Part shown: piece by piece, positions 52,708 to 60,485 of the stretch
How the letters are laid out: each line of letters begins with the position of its first letter
Numbering within the stretch: position 1 is the first letter of the stretch
Origin: Paraflavisolibacter caeni
Lineage (GTDB): Bacteria > Bacteroidota > Bacteroidia > Chitinophagales > Chitinophagaceae
Reading direction: 5' to 3'
NCBI RefSeq assembly: GCF_025628885.1
Contig: NZ_JAOTIF010000002.1
Span: 310,001 to 374,000 of the forward strand
Length of the DNA: 64,000 bases
Notes under the pieces: model-generated
What the model was told of the DNA's origin: nothing
Databases searched by the model: none
What the model saw: only the letters and a program-made list of their open reading frames with translations
Translations under genes and position numbers: made by a program

Positions 52708-52757
52708 GGTGTAACTCAGACTGCCTCCACTCACATGAACATCTTAAATCGTTAGTC
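52708..52757 (+). repeat. Spacer repeat family 1, copy A (attC-like right end)
   Basis: GGTGTAACTCAGACT (52708-52722), then 28 variable bases, then GTTAGTC (52751-52757). Motif-to-core distance is 43 bases. Looser similarity to copy B extends upstream to about 52650 (TTAAT, ACAA, GCTTCT, CTTTA blocks in the same order). Confidence 0.72.
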
Positions 52758-52813
52758 AGAATTGCAAAACGACACCCCCGCTGGCAAAGGACGGACAATT
52801 AAAAAGACTAAAT

Positions 52814-53380
52814 ATGAGAAAAATAATTGCAGGAATAAATATGACACTTGACGGGTTTTGCGACCACACGGCAATAATTCCAGATGAAGAATTACATCAA
52901 CATTATGCCGACCTGTTAAGTAACGCAGACACCGTTCTATATGGAAGGATAACTTACCAACTTATGGAATATTGGAAAACGGTAGTGGAAAACCCTACCG
53001 GTAACAAAGCAATGGACGACTTTGCTGTGATAATGGATAAAATCCCCAAAATAGTTTTTTCCCACACGCTAAAAAATGTAGAATGGGAAAGTGCAAAGTT
53101 GGCAAATCGAGACATTGAAGAAGAAGTTTTAGAACTAAAACAACAATCGGGCAAAGACATTTTAGTTGGCAGTCGGAGTTTAATTATACAGCTAATGGAA
53201 CTTAATTTGATTGATGAATACCAACTTTGTGTTCACCCTGTCGTTGCAGGAAGCGGTTTGCCATTATTTGAAAATATGAAAGACAGGACTATTTTTAAAC
53301 TCATAAAGACTAAAACCTTTAGTAGTGGTGCAGTAACGCTTTACTATGAACCGACAAACAAAAAAACAACGAACCGATAA
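52814..53380 (+). CDS. Dihydrofolate reductase family protein (RibD C-terminal type)
   Basis: A 188-residue reductase-like protein. MRKIIAGINMTLDGFCDHT, ADTVLYGRITYQLMEYW, KIVFSHTL and KDILVGSRSLIIQLMELNLIDEYQLCVHPVVAGSGLPLF are the standard segments of the RibD-C/YyaP-YwjB group. Such proteins bind NADPH; few have a defined substrate, and they are not normally resistance-type DHFRs. It is complete. Genes of this kind are frequent in cassette-like regions of environmental Bacteroidota, as far as I recall. Its last bases (AACGAACC) are one arm of the inverted repeat that spans the next spacer. Confidence 0.9.
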   Translation: MRKIIAGINMTLDGFCDHTAIIPDEELHQHYADLLSNADTVLYGRITYQLMEYWKTVVENPTGNKAMDDFAVIMDKIPKIVFSHTLKNVEWESAKLANRDIEEEVLELKQQSGKDILVGSRSLIIQLMELNLIDEYQLCVHPVVAGSGLPLFENMKDRTIFKLIKTKTFSSGAVTLYYEPTNKKTTNR

Positions 53381-53483
53381 CAAAAATTTTGCTGCAAGTG
53401 GGGCTGGACGTTGAAACATCAGCATTTGTTCCAGGCTGGACATTATAAAATATCCAACCTGCAGCAATACTGGTTCGTTGGCC
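53375..53483 (+). repeat. Spacer repeat family 2, copy E (attC-like, imperfect palindrome)
   Basis: About 109 bases from CGATAAC (53375-53381) to GTTGGCC (53477-53483). The arms pair imperfectly: CAACGAACC (just before, in the gene end) with GGTTCGTTG; GCTGCAAG...GGCTGGAC with TATCCAACC...TGCAGC. A conserved 43-base block (53428-53470, starting GTTCCAGGCTGGACATTATA) recurs at 60411-60453, and in both copies the core starts 49 bases after the start of the block. Confidence 0.72.
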
Positions 53484-53523
53484 GCTACTGGATACAACCG
53501 ATTTTGGACTTTAATACTTCTTA

Positions 53524-53982
53524 ATGACAGTGGATAAAGAGAAAAGGAGACCAGTTAATTTCCCGCCTTATAAATTTGATGAGGAAGACAGACTAATTGC
53601 CTCACAAATTAATGGCCTCAAGCTCTCCCGGATTGTTAATCCGAAACCATTTGGGCCTATTTTTCATTTTGAAATAAATGAGCAGTCTACATTTCAAGAT
53701 GTTTTTGAATTTTTAAACTCTGTACCAGAGGAATTTGAAATTCAATATTTCCGTCCTTTTAGCCCAGAAGAAAGTGTAGCGGGAACGATAGTCATAGTCC
53801 AGAAAGTAGGCAGCAATTATTGTTTTTATAATGGAAGCCACGGCCAGGATAAAATCTGGAAAACAATCACCAAAGACGAACTTTTACAAGAATTGTTTAC
53901 ATACCGACAACATCAAAGTTTTGGAACAATCGAAGTTTCCAGAGCAAATAAACAACCGATGATTGGACAGAAAGCGAACTAA
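53524..53982 (+). CDS. Small hypothetical protein
   Basis: A 152-residue soluble protein without signal or membrane span. I recognise no family. Visible texture: beta strands around RIVNPKPFGPIFHFEI and EFEIQYFRPF, then ESVAGTIVIVQKVGSNYCFYNGSHGQDKIWKTITKDELLQELFTY. The start ATG is 40 bases after the GTT core of the preceding spacer. A gene confined between two attC-like spacers. Confidence 0.58.
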   Translation: MTVDKEKRRPVNFPPYKFDEEDRLIASQINGLKLSRIVNPKPFGPIFHFEINEQSTFQDVFEFLNSVPEEFEIQYFRPFSPEESVAGTIVIVQKVGSNYCFYNGSHGQDKIWKTITKDELLQELFTYRQHQSFGTIEVSRANKQPMIGQKAN

Positions 53983-53991
53983 ACCCTAAGC

Positions 53992-54129
53992 GGCTAACAT
54001 AAAATGTTTTAGCAATGATGGCTTAATGACTACAATCAGCTTCTAAATCATTACTAAACAGTATATCTTTATCCAAGCAGGTGTAACTCTGACTTCCATC
54101 ATTGACAGAAACACCTAAGACCGTTAACC
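53992..54129 (+). repeat. Spacer repeat family 1, copy B (attC-like)
   Basis: From GGCTAAC (53992-53998) to GTTAACC (54123-54129), 138 bases, with complementary ends (CGGCTAAC against GTTAACCG). GGTGTAACTCTGACT (54080-54094) lies 43 bases before the core. The ends and the length are within the normal range of integron attC sites. The next gene starts 14 bases after the core. Confidence 0.7.
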
Positions 54130-54143
54130 GAAACTAAACTTGC

Positions 54144-55328
54144 ATGAGACTTTTATTTGTTTTTTTATTATTCTGCGTTATTACAGATACCACTGCACAA
54201 ACAAAAGCCAAGCTGAAAGGTGGCGAATTTGTACTTTCTGGTAAACTCATTGGCAGGGACAGTGGAGCCTTGATTTTATGGTATCCTGATACGGCTGGCA
54301 ATTTCAGCAATTACATTTATGATACGGCTTACCTGAAGCAGGGAAAATTTGTTTTCAAAGGCCGCATTTCAGAACCTTCTTTTTGCCACCTCTTGGGTTA
54401 GGAGGGATGGATGATTCATCATTTGGAATCACAGGGGATGTACACCACCTTCTTCCTGGAAGAGGGAAAACAAAGCATTGTCCTGGAAGATTTCAAGTTC
54501 CCCTATATGGAAATGCAGGGCTCCCGAACGCAGGAGGAATACAAGCCTTTAACTAAAAAGATGAATGAACTTAACCAAAAGATCGATAGTGTCAATAGTA
54601 TTTATCTAATGGCTATCAAATCAAGAATAAATAGTAGTGATAGTACAGAGCGGATGACATGGAATAACAAAGAGCAACAGTTAGAGCAGCAGATGGACAG
54701 CATCAGAGAAGAGAAGTTCAAAGAAAGAGTGGCTTTTATTCCACGCCATCCTTCTTCCTATGCCAGTGCAATACAACTGGCCATTTGTCTACAAACAATT
54801 CCCCTGGATTCTTCCATGAAGCTCTATAACCAATTGACGGCTGAGATCAGGAATAGCAGGGTTGGAAAGTATTGTGCAAAGGAGATGGAAAAGATCAAAC
54901 AACTCACGAAAGGAGCCATTTTTCCTAACTTTCATGCGGTTGATATTAATGGACAAAACCTTTCCTTCGAGCAGTTCAGAGGCAAGCATGTGCTGTTGTT
55001 TTTTTGGCTCAGCTGGTCTAATGCTTCCGTAAAAGCCCTTCGTCAGATCAAACCACTTTATGACAACTATCATGCAAAAGGATTTGAAGTGATCGCTATT
55101 TCAAGGGAGGGATCCGTAGAGAGTTTGAAGCGAAACATCCGCAGGGAAGGCATAACGCAGTGGAGTCATTTCATTCCCAGCGGGGAAACGGCTACGCTGT
55201 TTTCACCTATATTTTATGTGCCAAAATATATACTGGTTGATCCTTCAGGAAAAATCATCTGGAGTTCCATCGATGGCAATAGTGTGGACTGGCAAGAAAC
55301 TTTACAAAGAAAAATAGAAGACAAATAA
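54144..55328 (+). pseudogene. TlpA/DUF4369-type thioredoxin-like protein, broken by in-frame stop
   Basis: Two parts in one frame: residues 1-85 (54144-54401; signal peptide MRLLFVFLLFCVITDTTAQ and DUF4369-like KGGEFVLSGKLIGRDSGALI) end at TAG 54399-54401, and the same frame continues through 55328 for a further 308 codons. The whole would be a 394-residue DUF4369-thioredoxin protein, the usual size. The thioredoxin domain (KGAIFPNFHAVDINGQNLSF...) has FWLSWSNASVKAL where CxxC should be, so both redox cysteines are replaced (SNAS). Either a nonsense mutation or a sequencing error split the gene; an ATG after the stop (54411) could give a signal-less fragment. Confidence 0.78.
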
Positions 55329-55497
55329 ATGTTCTTCGGCTGACAGGCTGTTTTATGAAATGGCAGCTATGTGCTACATTTAAACTGTAAAATATCAATC
55401 AACGACAGAATAGAGGCCTGGCGGAAGAAACACGGACTGCTGTTATTTCAAAAAGCCTCATCTCCGTTGTGTGCAGTTTTAGATAGACCTCACGACT

Positions 55498-56560
55498 ATG
55501 AAATTATTTACGTTTACTCTTGCTTTTTTGGCCACAATTACTTCCTTTGGGCAGGCAGGGAAATTTGATCTTGTCATAAAGAACGCAAAAGTGTTTGACA
55601 GCAGAACAGGGGCGCTTTCTTTAAACCAAACGATTCTGATCAAAGGTGGCATCATTACTAAAGTAACAAGCAATCAAAAGAACTATTCTGCTACGAAAAC
55701 TATTGACGCCAGAGGAAAACTAGTAACCCCGGGATTTATCGATACTCATATTCATCCAACTGATGTTTATCGTGCCTATGGTGCGTTGCCTGAGTATTTT
55801 CAAAAAGACTCTTTGGAATTTTACAGAAAACGACTTTCTGACACTTATTTGCCTTATGGTGTGACAACCGCAATGATTATGGGACAGTCTGAAAAATGGT
55901 TGCCGCCGATACTTAGTTGGCACGCTGATCCTCAGCCAGGTTATTTAGACATCTACACAGTAGGCGGAGCCTTAATTTCAAACGAAGGCCGTAAACCTTA
56001 AATTAACCACATTATTGTGGATTCTCCTTCGGCTGCAAAACAAAAAGTAATAGAATATTACAAGTTAGGTCTAAGGCATATCAAGCTGTATTGGAAGCTG
56101 CGAAGACCAGAATTTGAAGCGGCTTTTGAAACTGCTGATAGCTTGGGAATGAAAGTCTATGGGCATGTTGACCAGAACATCATGTTTATAGATTCAACGT
56201 TAGATATTGGTTTGCGCAACTATGAACATATTTTAACCTTAGTTAATAGCGTTCTGGATGTTCAAAATGATGGCAAAGATTTTAGTTTGGAAATGCAAAA
56301 ATATTATGCTCCAGGTACTCATTTCTGAGCAACTACTTTTATCAGAATATGGATTTACCATCCCTGCAATTCTACAGATTTCAACAATAAACGGGGCAAC
56401 GGCTTTGGGCTTAGACAATAAATATGGTTCAATTGAAAAAGGAAAGAAAGCAGACTTACTTATTTGGGACAAAAGCCCATTTGACAATTATAAAAACTTT
56501 CTTGCCAGCAAGACAATTATTAAAGATGGAATTGTTTTCAAAAAAGGTAGCATCCACTAA
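55498..56560 (+). pseudogene. Decayed amidohydrolase (imidazolonepropionase-like)
   Basis: Remains of an exported metal-dependent hydrolase. The first piece (55498-56001) has a signal peptide (MKLFTFTLAFLATITSFGQ), DLVIKNAKVFDSRTG and TPGFIDTHIHPT, which supplies the metal-binding HxH. It stops at TAA 55999-56001, in frame with the second piece (56002-56328; INHIIVDSPSAAKQKVIEYY, KVYGHVDQN). The family normally has Tyr at the stop position. The third piece, in another frame (about 56300-56560), is the C-terminus (ISTINGATALGLDNKYGSIE, KKADLLIWDKSPFDNY). About 100 residues of the family, including the later His/Asp ligands, are missing at the junction. So there is one nonsense change and one internal deletion with frameshift. 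Confidence 0.85.
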
Positions 56561-56563
56561 TAA

Positions 56564-56600
56564 AAACTGCGTTGGCTTGTTAAAAAAACCAACGCAGTTT
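56564..56600 (-). terminator. Intrinsic terminator of the PEP carboxykinase-like gene
   Basis: AAACTGCGTTGG (56564-56575) and CCAACGCAGTTT (56589-56600) form a perfect 12-bp stem with a 13-base loop. On the minus strand the stem runs into TTTTTATTA, giving a good intrinsic terminator for the minus-strand gene that ends at 56617. Confidence 0.88.
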
Positions 56601-56616
56601 GCTTATAATACCGGAA

Positions 56617-59600
56617 TTAAGCCAGGTTTGGATTGCGGCCAATGGTGCCTGCCAGTACATCTTTATTTTTCAGTTGCTCCAGTTGCAGTTGCAATTCCTG
56701 CAGTTTAGTTGCTTTTTCTTTTTCATCGATCAACTGCGAAGCTGCTATTTGCTGTTGTTGCATTTCCAGTACGGTAACGGCAAACTCTTTCGATGCCTGC
56801 AGCCTTTCTTTATACCAGTCTGAATTCAACACATATTCCGGTGTAAACATGTTACGGATATCTGCATCAGCCAGTGTTTTGCCGTTGTAATGCCCATACA
56901 CCATAATATGGATCAGCGCTTTCAGCGGCGGGCAGGCTTCATCTATGCTACCATCGGCAAACCATGATTTCGCCACCTCGGCCTGCGATTCTGCAATGTA
57001 TTGTACTCCTTCGGCATAGTTTTTTGCGTTTTGCAGTTCGGGGCGCAGCATATCCAGCGGAAACACGCCATCGGGACTAGTAAACACACGACCTCCAAAG
57101 CGTTGCATGAAAGCCCGACTGATACGATACCCTAACCTTGATGCGGGTATACGACGGCCGCCATAATCAACATCTGGCACTTTTTCGAGATAGCCCCTGT
57201 CGATGAGGTATTTGGGATCTCTTTCGCGGGCACTCATGCGAGACCATAATTCGGGTACCCAATAACTGATATCATGATCTACCTGGTATTTATGTCCAAT
57301 ATAACCACAGGCAGTAGAATAGCCGGGTAACCCGGTCAATACGGCGCTAACCAGCGCAGCGTTAATATCGGCCACTGGGCGCAGCATATTGAATGGCCCT
57401 TTGGTAAGGGCTCCTTCAGAACCAAAGCCGGTAGTAGAAGGCGATTTACCCGATAAGGTAGCAATGCAATCCATCATCAGCTCCGGAATTTCCTGATAAT
57501 GGATGGGACCATATACCGCCAGCATTTTAATGCCTTGCGATGGCGGGTTGTTTCTGCGACCGATCAGCAGGCTATCCACCGGATGAATCAGCGGCTGCGC
57601 CGCCAGCATTTTACGGAACATACGCGTACCCAGTTCGCTGATAAAGCGAGGTCGGGGATCGGCAAGATCCGGGCGATCCTGCAGGTAACGCACATTCTTG
57701 GTAATACTTTTTCCTACAACACGAGGGTGAGAAGTAGATACGAAATATTGATCATCTTCCAGCCCGGCTGCACGCTCAATGGTTTCGGCCATAACGGGCG
57801 TAAACTTTTCGAACTCGATAATATTTGCCATTAGTTGGCGCGCATCGGGCGCCTGCAATGGTTCATAGTTGGAGAAGAATACACCGGTTTTGCTAAAGTC
57901 AGATTCCGCCTGGCGGTCCAAGCCTTTATGGATGGCTTCATCAGGACGTTGAAACAATTTATTCTCGCAGTTCTCTACAATTTTCACCGAACCCTTTTGT
58001 TGTTCAGGCAATAAAGAAGGAATGGCTTCGCCGGGATATACAGACGATACGGAGATATCGTCCTCCGTTTGAATTTTGGTGGCAGGCATAAAATCCTGGC
58101 GCAGGCGGAAAGTTCTCCAACTACCATCATTATTCAGTCCTATTCTTAAATAACGGGTGGTTACTTTCAGCCCTTTGTATTTCAATTGGTGGCCAGGTTC
58201 GTTATCCAGTATATCTACACTGAAATAAGAACGCCAGTCATCGCCCCAGCTCGACTGGTGCAGGCGTTTAATGCAAAGTACCAGGCTCTTGATCTCCGAA
58301 GGAATTTCGCTTACCCATTTGTTATACTCTGGAGTATAGGTAGGGTGCGGGTTCAGCATGCGGATCACAGAACCCATGCTTCTTTGCTTGCTCATCATGG
58401 GGCGGCTCGCTTTTTCGGTATGATTGAGGGCTGCATCAAGATAGCGATCGCCATAATATTTATGGATAATGACTTCTGCGGCATCCAGCTCGGCTTCCAG
58501 GTTATTGACGTAGAAGTTCTCACTGAGAATCAGATCCTGGATGGATTTTGAAATTTCGGATTTACCACCACCAGAAACCGTTGAGGGCTTATGCAAAAAA
58601 ACACCTTCGGCCACGGTGCCTCTCAGGTACCATGATTTGGTGATACGGTGCTTATGTAATTCAATTTTATAGCCGGATGGATGCAGATAGGTGACATTTT
58701 TTTGCAACGCTATGCTTTGCTTTTCTCCATTCAATGTCCAGGACACGGAAAGCGCCAACACATCTATGCAAGTGTCTTCCCGAATCAGTAATACATCTTT
58801 GTATTTTTTGTGAACCGCATAGCCTTTCGGTTGCGCTTCAAACTGGTTGGCATAGTTTTCCAATACCCATTCGTAGGAATAACTATTGTTTTTATTAATA
58901 CGACTGTCTTCGGTAAAGTATTCTCCTAAATTATAGGAGGGATATACCATGGCGCCGCCGGCATGCTCTTCTTCGGCATTACCCAGCAAGTTAGTTGCAA
59001 AACTGATCTGTGTTTTTACTTCTTTTTTGCAATAGCCATAATAGTTATCTGCAATCAGGGTAATCACCCATCCTTCTTTGGTACGATGAGTACATTTGAA
59101 CGCTTCTCCGTCGTTATAAAGATCGGCCTCGTTGCTCCAGCACATGCCCTGCTCCTTTTGCTGATCAGTAGCTTCGGAAATATGTGGCAGTCCCAGTTCT
59201 TTTTTGGTTTTATCCATTAGTTGTGGAGCCAATACTACCATGCCGGTTACACCGGTGAAGGAGCCTACTTTATACAAAATATCATTCCCGGGCAGGCGGG
59301 TATCGCCGGGGTTGCCAAAAATATTCTCTACGAAATCCAGGTTCGACACCAAGCCTCCGGGTACTACAAAGCGTACTTCGGAGCGCATTTCTTTCTGCAA
59401 ACCGGGAATTTCGGGTTTCACCAGGGGGTGCAGTACAAGTCCTACAAACGATGCCACTCCATTATAAGGCAGTTCGCCTGATGCCATATCCAGTTCAAAT
59501 GCTGCCGCCAGCATTTTTCCGAAGGTGTTTTTCGGCACTTTCAACTTATCATCGGCAATTGCCATCCCTTCTTCGCATACATGGAAGCTACCCTTGGTGG

Positions 59601-59865
59601 TGCGACGGTCCGACCGGGGGTTGTGCAGTACGCCCTGCATTACGCGGTAAGAACTGACATATTTGCCAATGTACTCGTTTTTATCCATGGGTAACGATAG
59701 TAGCCTGGCCTGTCCGGGCTTCACCAAATCAATAAGCGATGGCATGGCAATGCTTTCGCCAAATTCGCTTTGCAAAAAATCATTTAACCGTAAATCAATC
59801 GGGGCTGGTTGTTGCGTTTCACTAAGCAGTGAAGCCACATTGGATTCCTTGAGAATTGTAGTCAT
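56617..59865 (-). CDS. Pyrophosphate-dependent phosphoenolpyruvate carboxykinase-like protein
   Basis: A 1082-residue cytoplasmic protein. I recognise it by similarity to the PPi-type PEPCK of Propionibacterium and Entamoeba, which are of about 1100 residues and unlike the ATP or GTP enzymes except in the core. Shared segments include SYRVMQGVLHNPRSDRRTTK (about 90), ADNYYGYCKKEVKTQISFA (about 280), VSGGGKSEISKS (about 430), GRRNNPPSQG (about 765) and GKSPSTTGFGSEGALTKG (about 804). The reaction is PEP + CO2 + Pi giving oxaloacetate + PPi, reversible. The coiled-coil C-terminus (about 1035-1075, Gln/Glu/Lys-rich) is probably lineage-specific. A GAGGAAA ribosome site precedes ATG 59865. It alone is on the minus strand in a plus-strand accessory region and its DNA looks richer in G+C than that of its neighbours, consistent with acquisition. 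Confidence 0.82.
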   Translation of the reverse strand: MTTILKESNVASLLSETQQPAPIDLRLNDFLQSEFGESIAMPSLIDLVKPGQARLLSLPMDKNEYIGKYVSSYRVMQGVLHNPRSDRRTTKGSFHVCEEGMAIADDKLKVPKNTFGKMLAAAFELDMASGELPYNGVASFVGLVLHPLVKPEIPGLQKEMRSEVRFVVPGGLVSNLDFVENIFGNPGDTRLPGNDILYKVGSFTGVTGMVVLAPQLMDKTKKELGLPHISEATDQQKEQGMCWSNEADLYNDGEAFKCTHRTKEGWVITLIADNYYGYCKKEVKTQISFATNLLGNAEEEHAGGAMVYPSYNLGEYFTEDSRINKNNSYSYEWVLENYANQFEAQPKGYAVHKKYKDVLLIREDTCIDVLALSVSWTLNGEKQSIALQKNVTYLHPSGYKIELHKHRITKSWYLRGTVAEGVFLHKPSTVSGGGKSEISKSIQDLILSENFYVNNLEAELDAAEVIIHKYYGDRYLDAALNHTEKASRPMMSKQRSMGSVIRMLNPHPTYTPEYNKWVSEIPSEIKSLVLCIKRLHQSSWGDDWRSYFSVDILDNEPGHQLKYKGLKVTTRYLRIGLNNDGSWRTFRLRQDFMPATKIQTEDDISVSSVYPGEAIPSLLPEQQKGSVKIVENCENKLFQRPDEAIHKGLDRQAESDFSKTGVFFSNYEPLQAPDARQLMANIIEFEKFTPVMAETIERAAGLEDDQYFVSTSHPRVVGKSITKNVRYLQDRPDLADPRPRFISELGTRMFRKMLAAQPLIHPVDSLLIGRRNNPPSQGIKMLAVYGPIHYQEIPELMMDCIATLSGKSPSTTGFGSEGALTKGPFNMLRPVADINAALVSAVLTGLPGYSTACGYIGHKYQVDHDISYWVPELWSRMSARERDPKYLIDRGYLEKVPDVDYGGRRIPASRLGYRISRAFMQRFGGRVFTSPDGVFPLDMLRPELQNAKNYAEGVQYIAESQAEVAKSWFADGSIDEACPPLKALIHIMVYGHYNGKTLADADIRNMFTPEYVLNSDWYKERLQASKEFAVTVLEMQQQQIAASQLIDEKEKATKLQELQLQLEQLKNKDVLAGTIGRNPNLA

Positions 59866-59906
59866 TTATTTCCTCAAATTAACAGCCTGTTGTCAACAAA
59901 TGAATA

Positions 59907-59915
59907 GCAAAGACA
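59907..59915 (-). promoter_or_regulatory. Possible -7 box of the carboxykinase-like gene
   Basis: On the minus strand TGTCTTTGC, one mismatch from the Bacteroidota TAnnTTTGC element, 42 bases upstream of the start codon. No matching -33 TTTG at the usual distance, so support is weak. Confidence 0.3.
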
Positions 59916-60298
59916 AACAATACAGTCATGTTATTCAATTTATCGCATACCAGGCCTATGTAAAAGAAAGAGGGTCATTAAACACTCATTCTTCTTTTTC
60001 AAAGGCAGAAAGCCTGTTTAATAATTACCCCAAAATAGAGATAAAACCCATTTTGCTTTTTTTAATGTAAAACTTTTGCAATAAAAAGCAAGCTGGGGCA
60101 GCTAATTTAAGCACAAAACTGCAATTCTGGCTGCATTTATCGTTGAGAATACTTCATTTTTAGAAATCGGGAGTTTTGTTTTTCCAAATATGAATTACAA
60201 TGAAATAAACAGCCATTAAGGTAGCTTTTATAAAGAGTTTGTCTGGGAAGTGGATTTGTGGTTCAACAAAGCCTAAAACTTTCTGGACAGCGATAGTC

Positions 60299-60466
60299 CA
60301 TAACGGGCGCACAGCAAAAGTTCCGGGTTGGACGTAGTTTCATCCGGGCTTGACTTGCTTAGCTGCGTCAATTGGAGTATATTCAGCTTCAGTTATTCTA
60401 TTTATCTTCGGTTCCAGGCTGGATATTATAAAATGTCCTGCCTTCGGCAATACCTGAACGTATGCC
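60299..60466 (+). repeat. Spacer repeat family 2, copy H (attC-like)
   Basis: CATAACG (60299-60305) at the left and GTATGCC (60460-60466) at the right. The block at 60411-60453 (GTTCCAGGCTGGATATTATA and on to GGCAATAC) matches 53428-53470 at most positions, with the core 49 bases after its start, as in copy E. The left arms also agree (GGTTGGACGT near 60327 with GGCTGGACGT in copy E). At 168 bases it is longer than typical attC sites. Confidence 0.62.
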
Positions 60467-60485
60467 ATTTGCCAAGACGCTTTAA

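Larger units (their letters stand above)
59866..60485. other. Intergenic region: divergent promoters and one attC-like spacer
   Basis: A 620-base gap. The left part must contain the carboxykinase promoter (candidate box 59907-59915). The middle (about 59920-60290) shows no supportable gene; a 56-codon frame at 59900-60070 has no recognisable features. The right part (60299-60466) is a copy of spacer repeat family 2. Confidence 0.6.

Noticed and set aside
59900-60070. A 56-codon frame upstream of the carboxykinase-like gene
   Set aside because: No recognisable features, no spacing signals, and it occupies the likely promoter region of the minus-strand gene.
53375-60466. Insertion-sequence ends flanking a mobile element
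   Set aside because: The repeats are in the same orientation, no transposase frame lies between them, and the fixed motif-to-core distances suit attC-like sites better.
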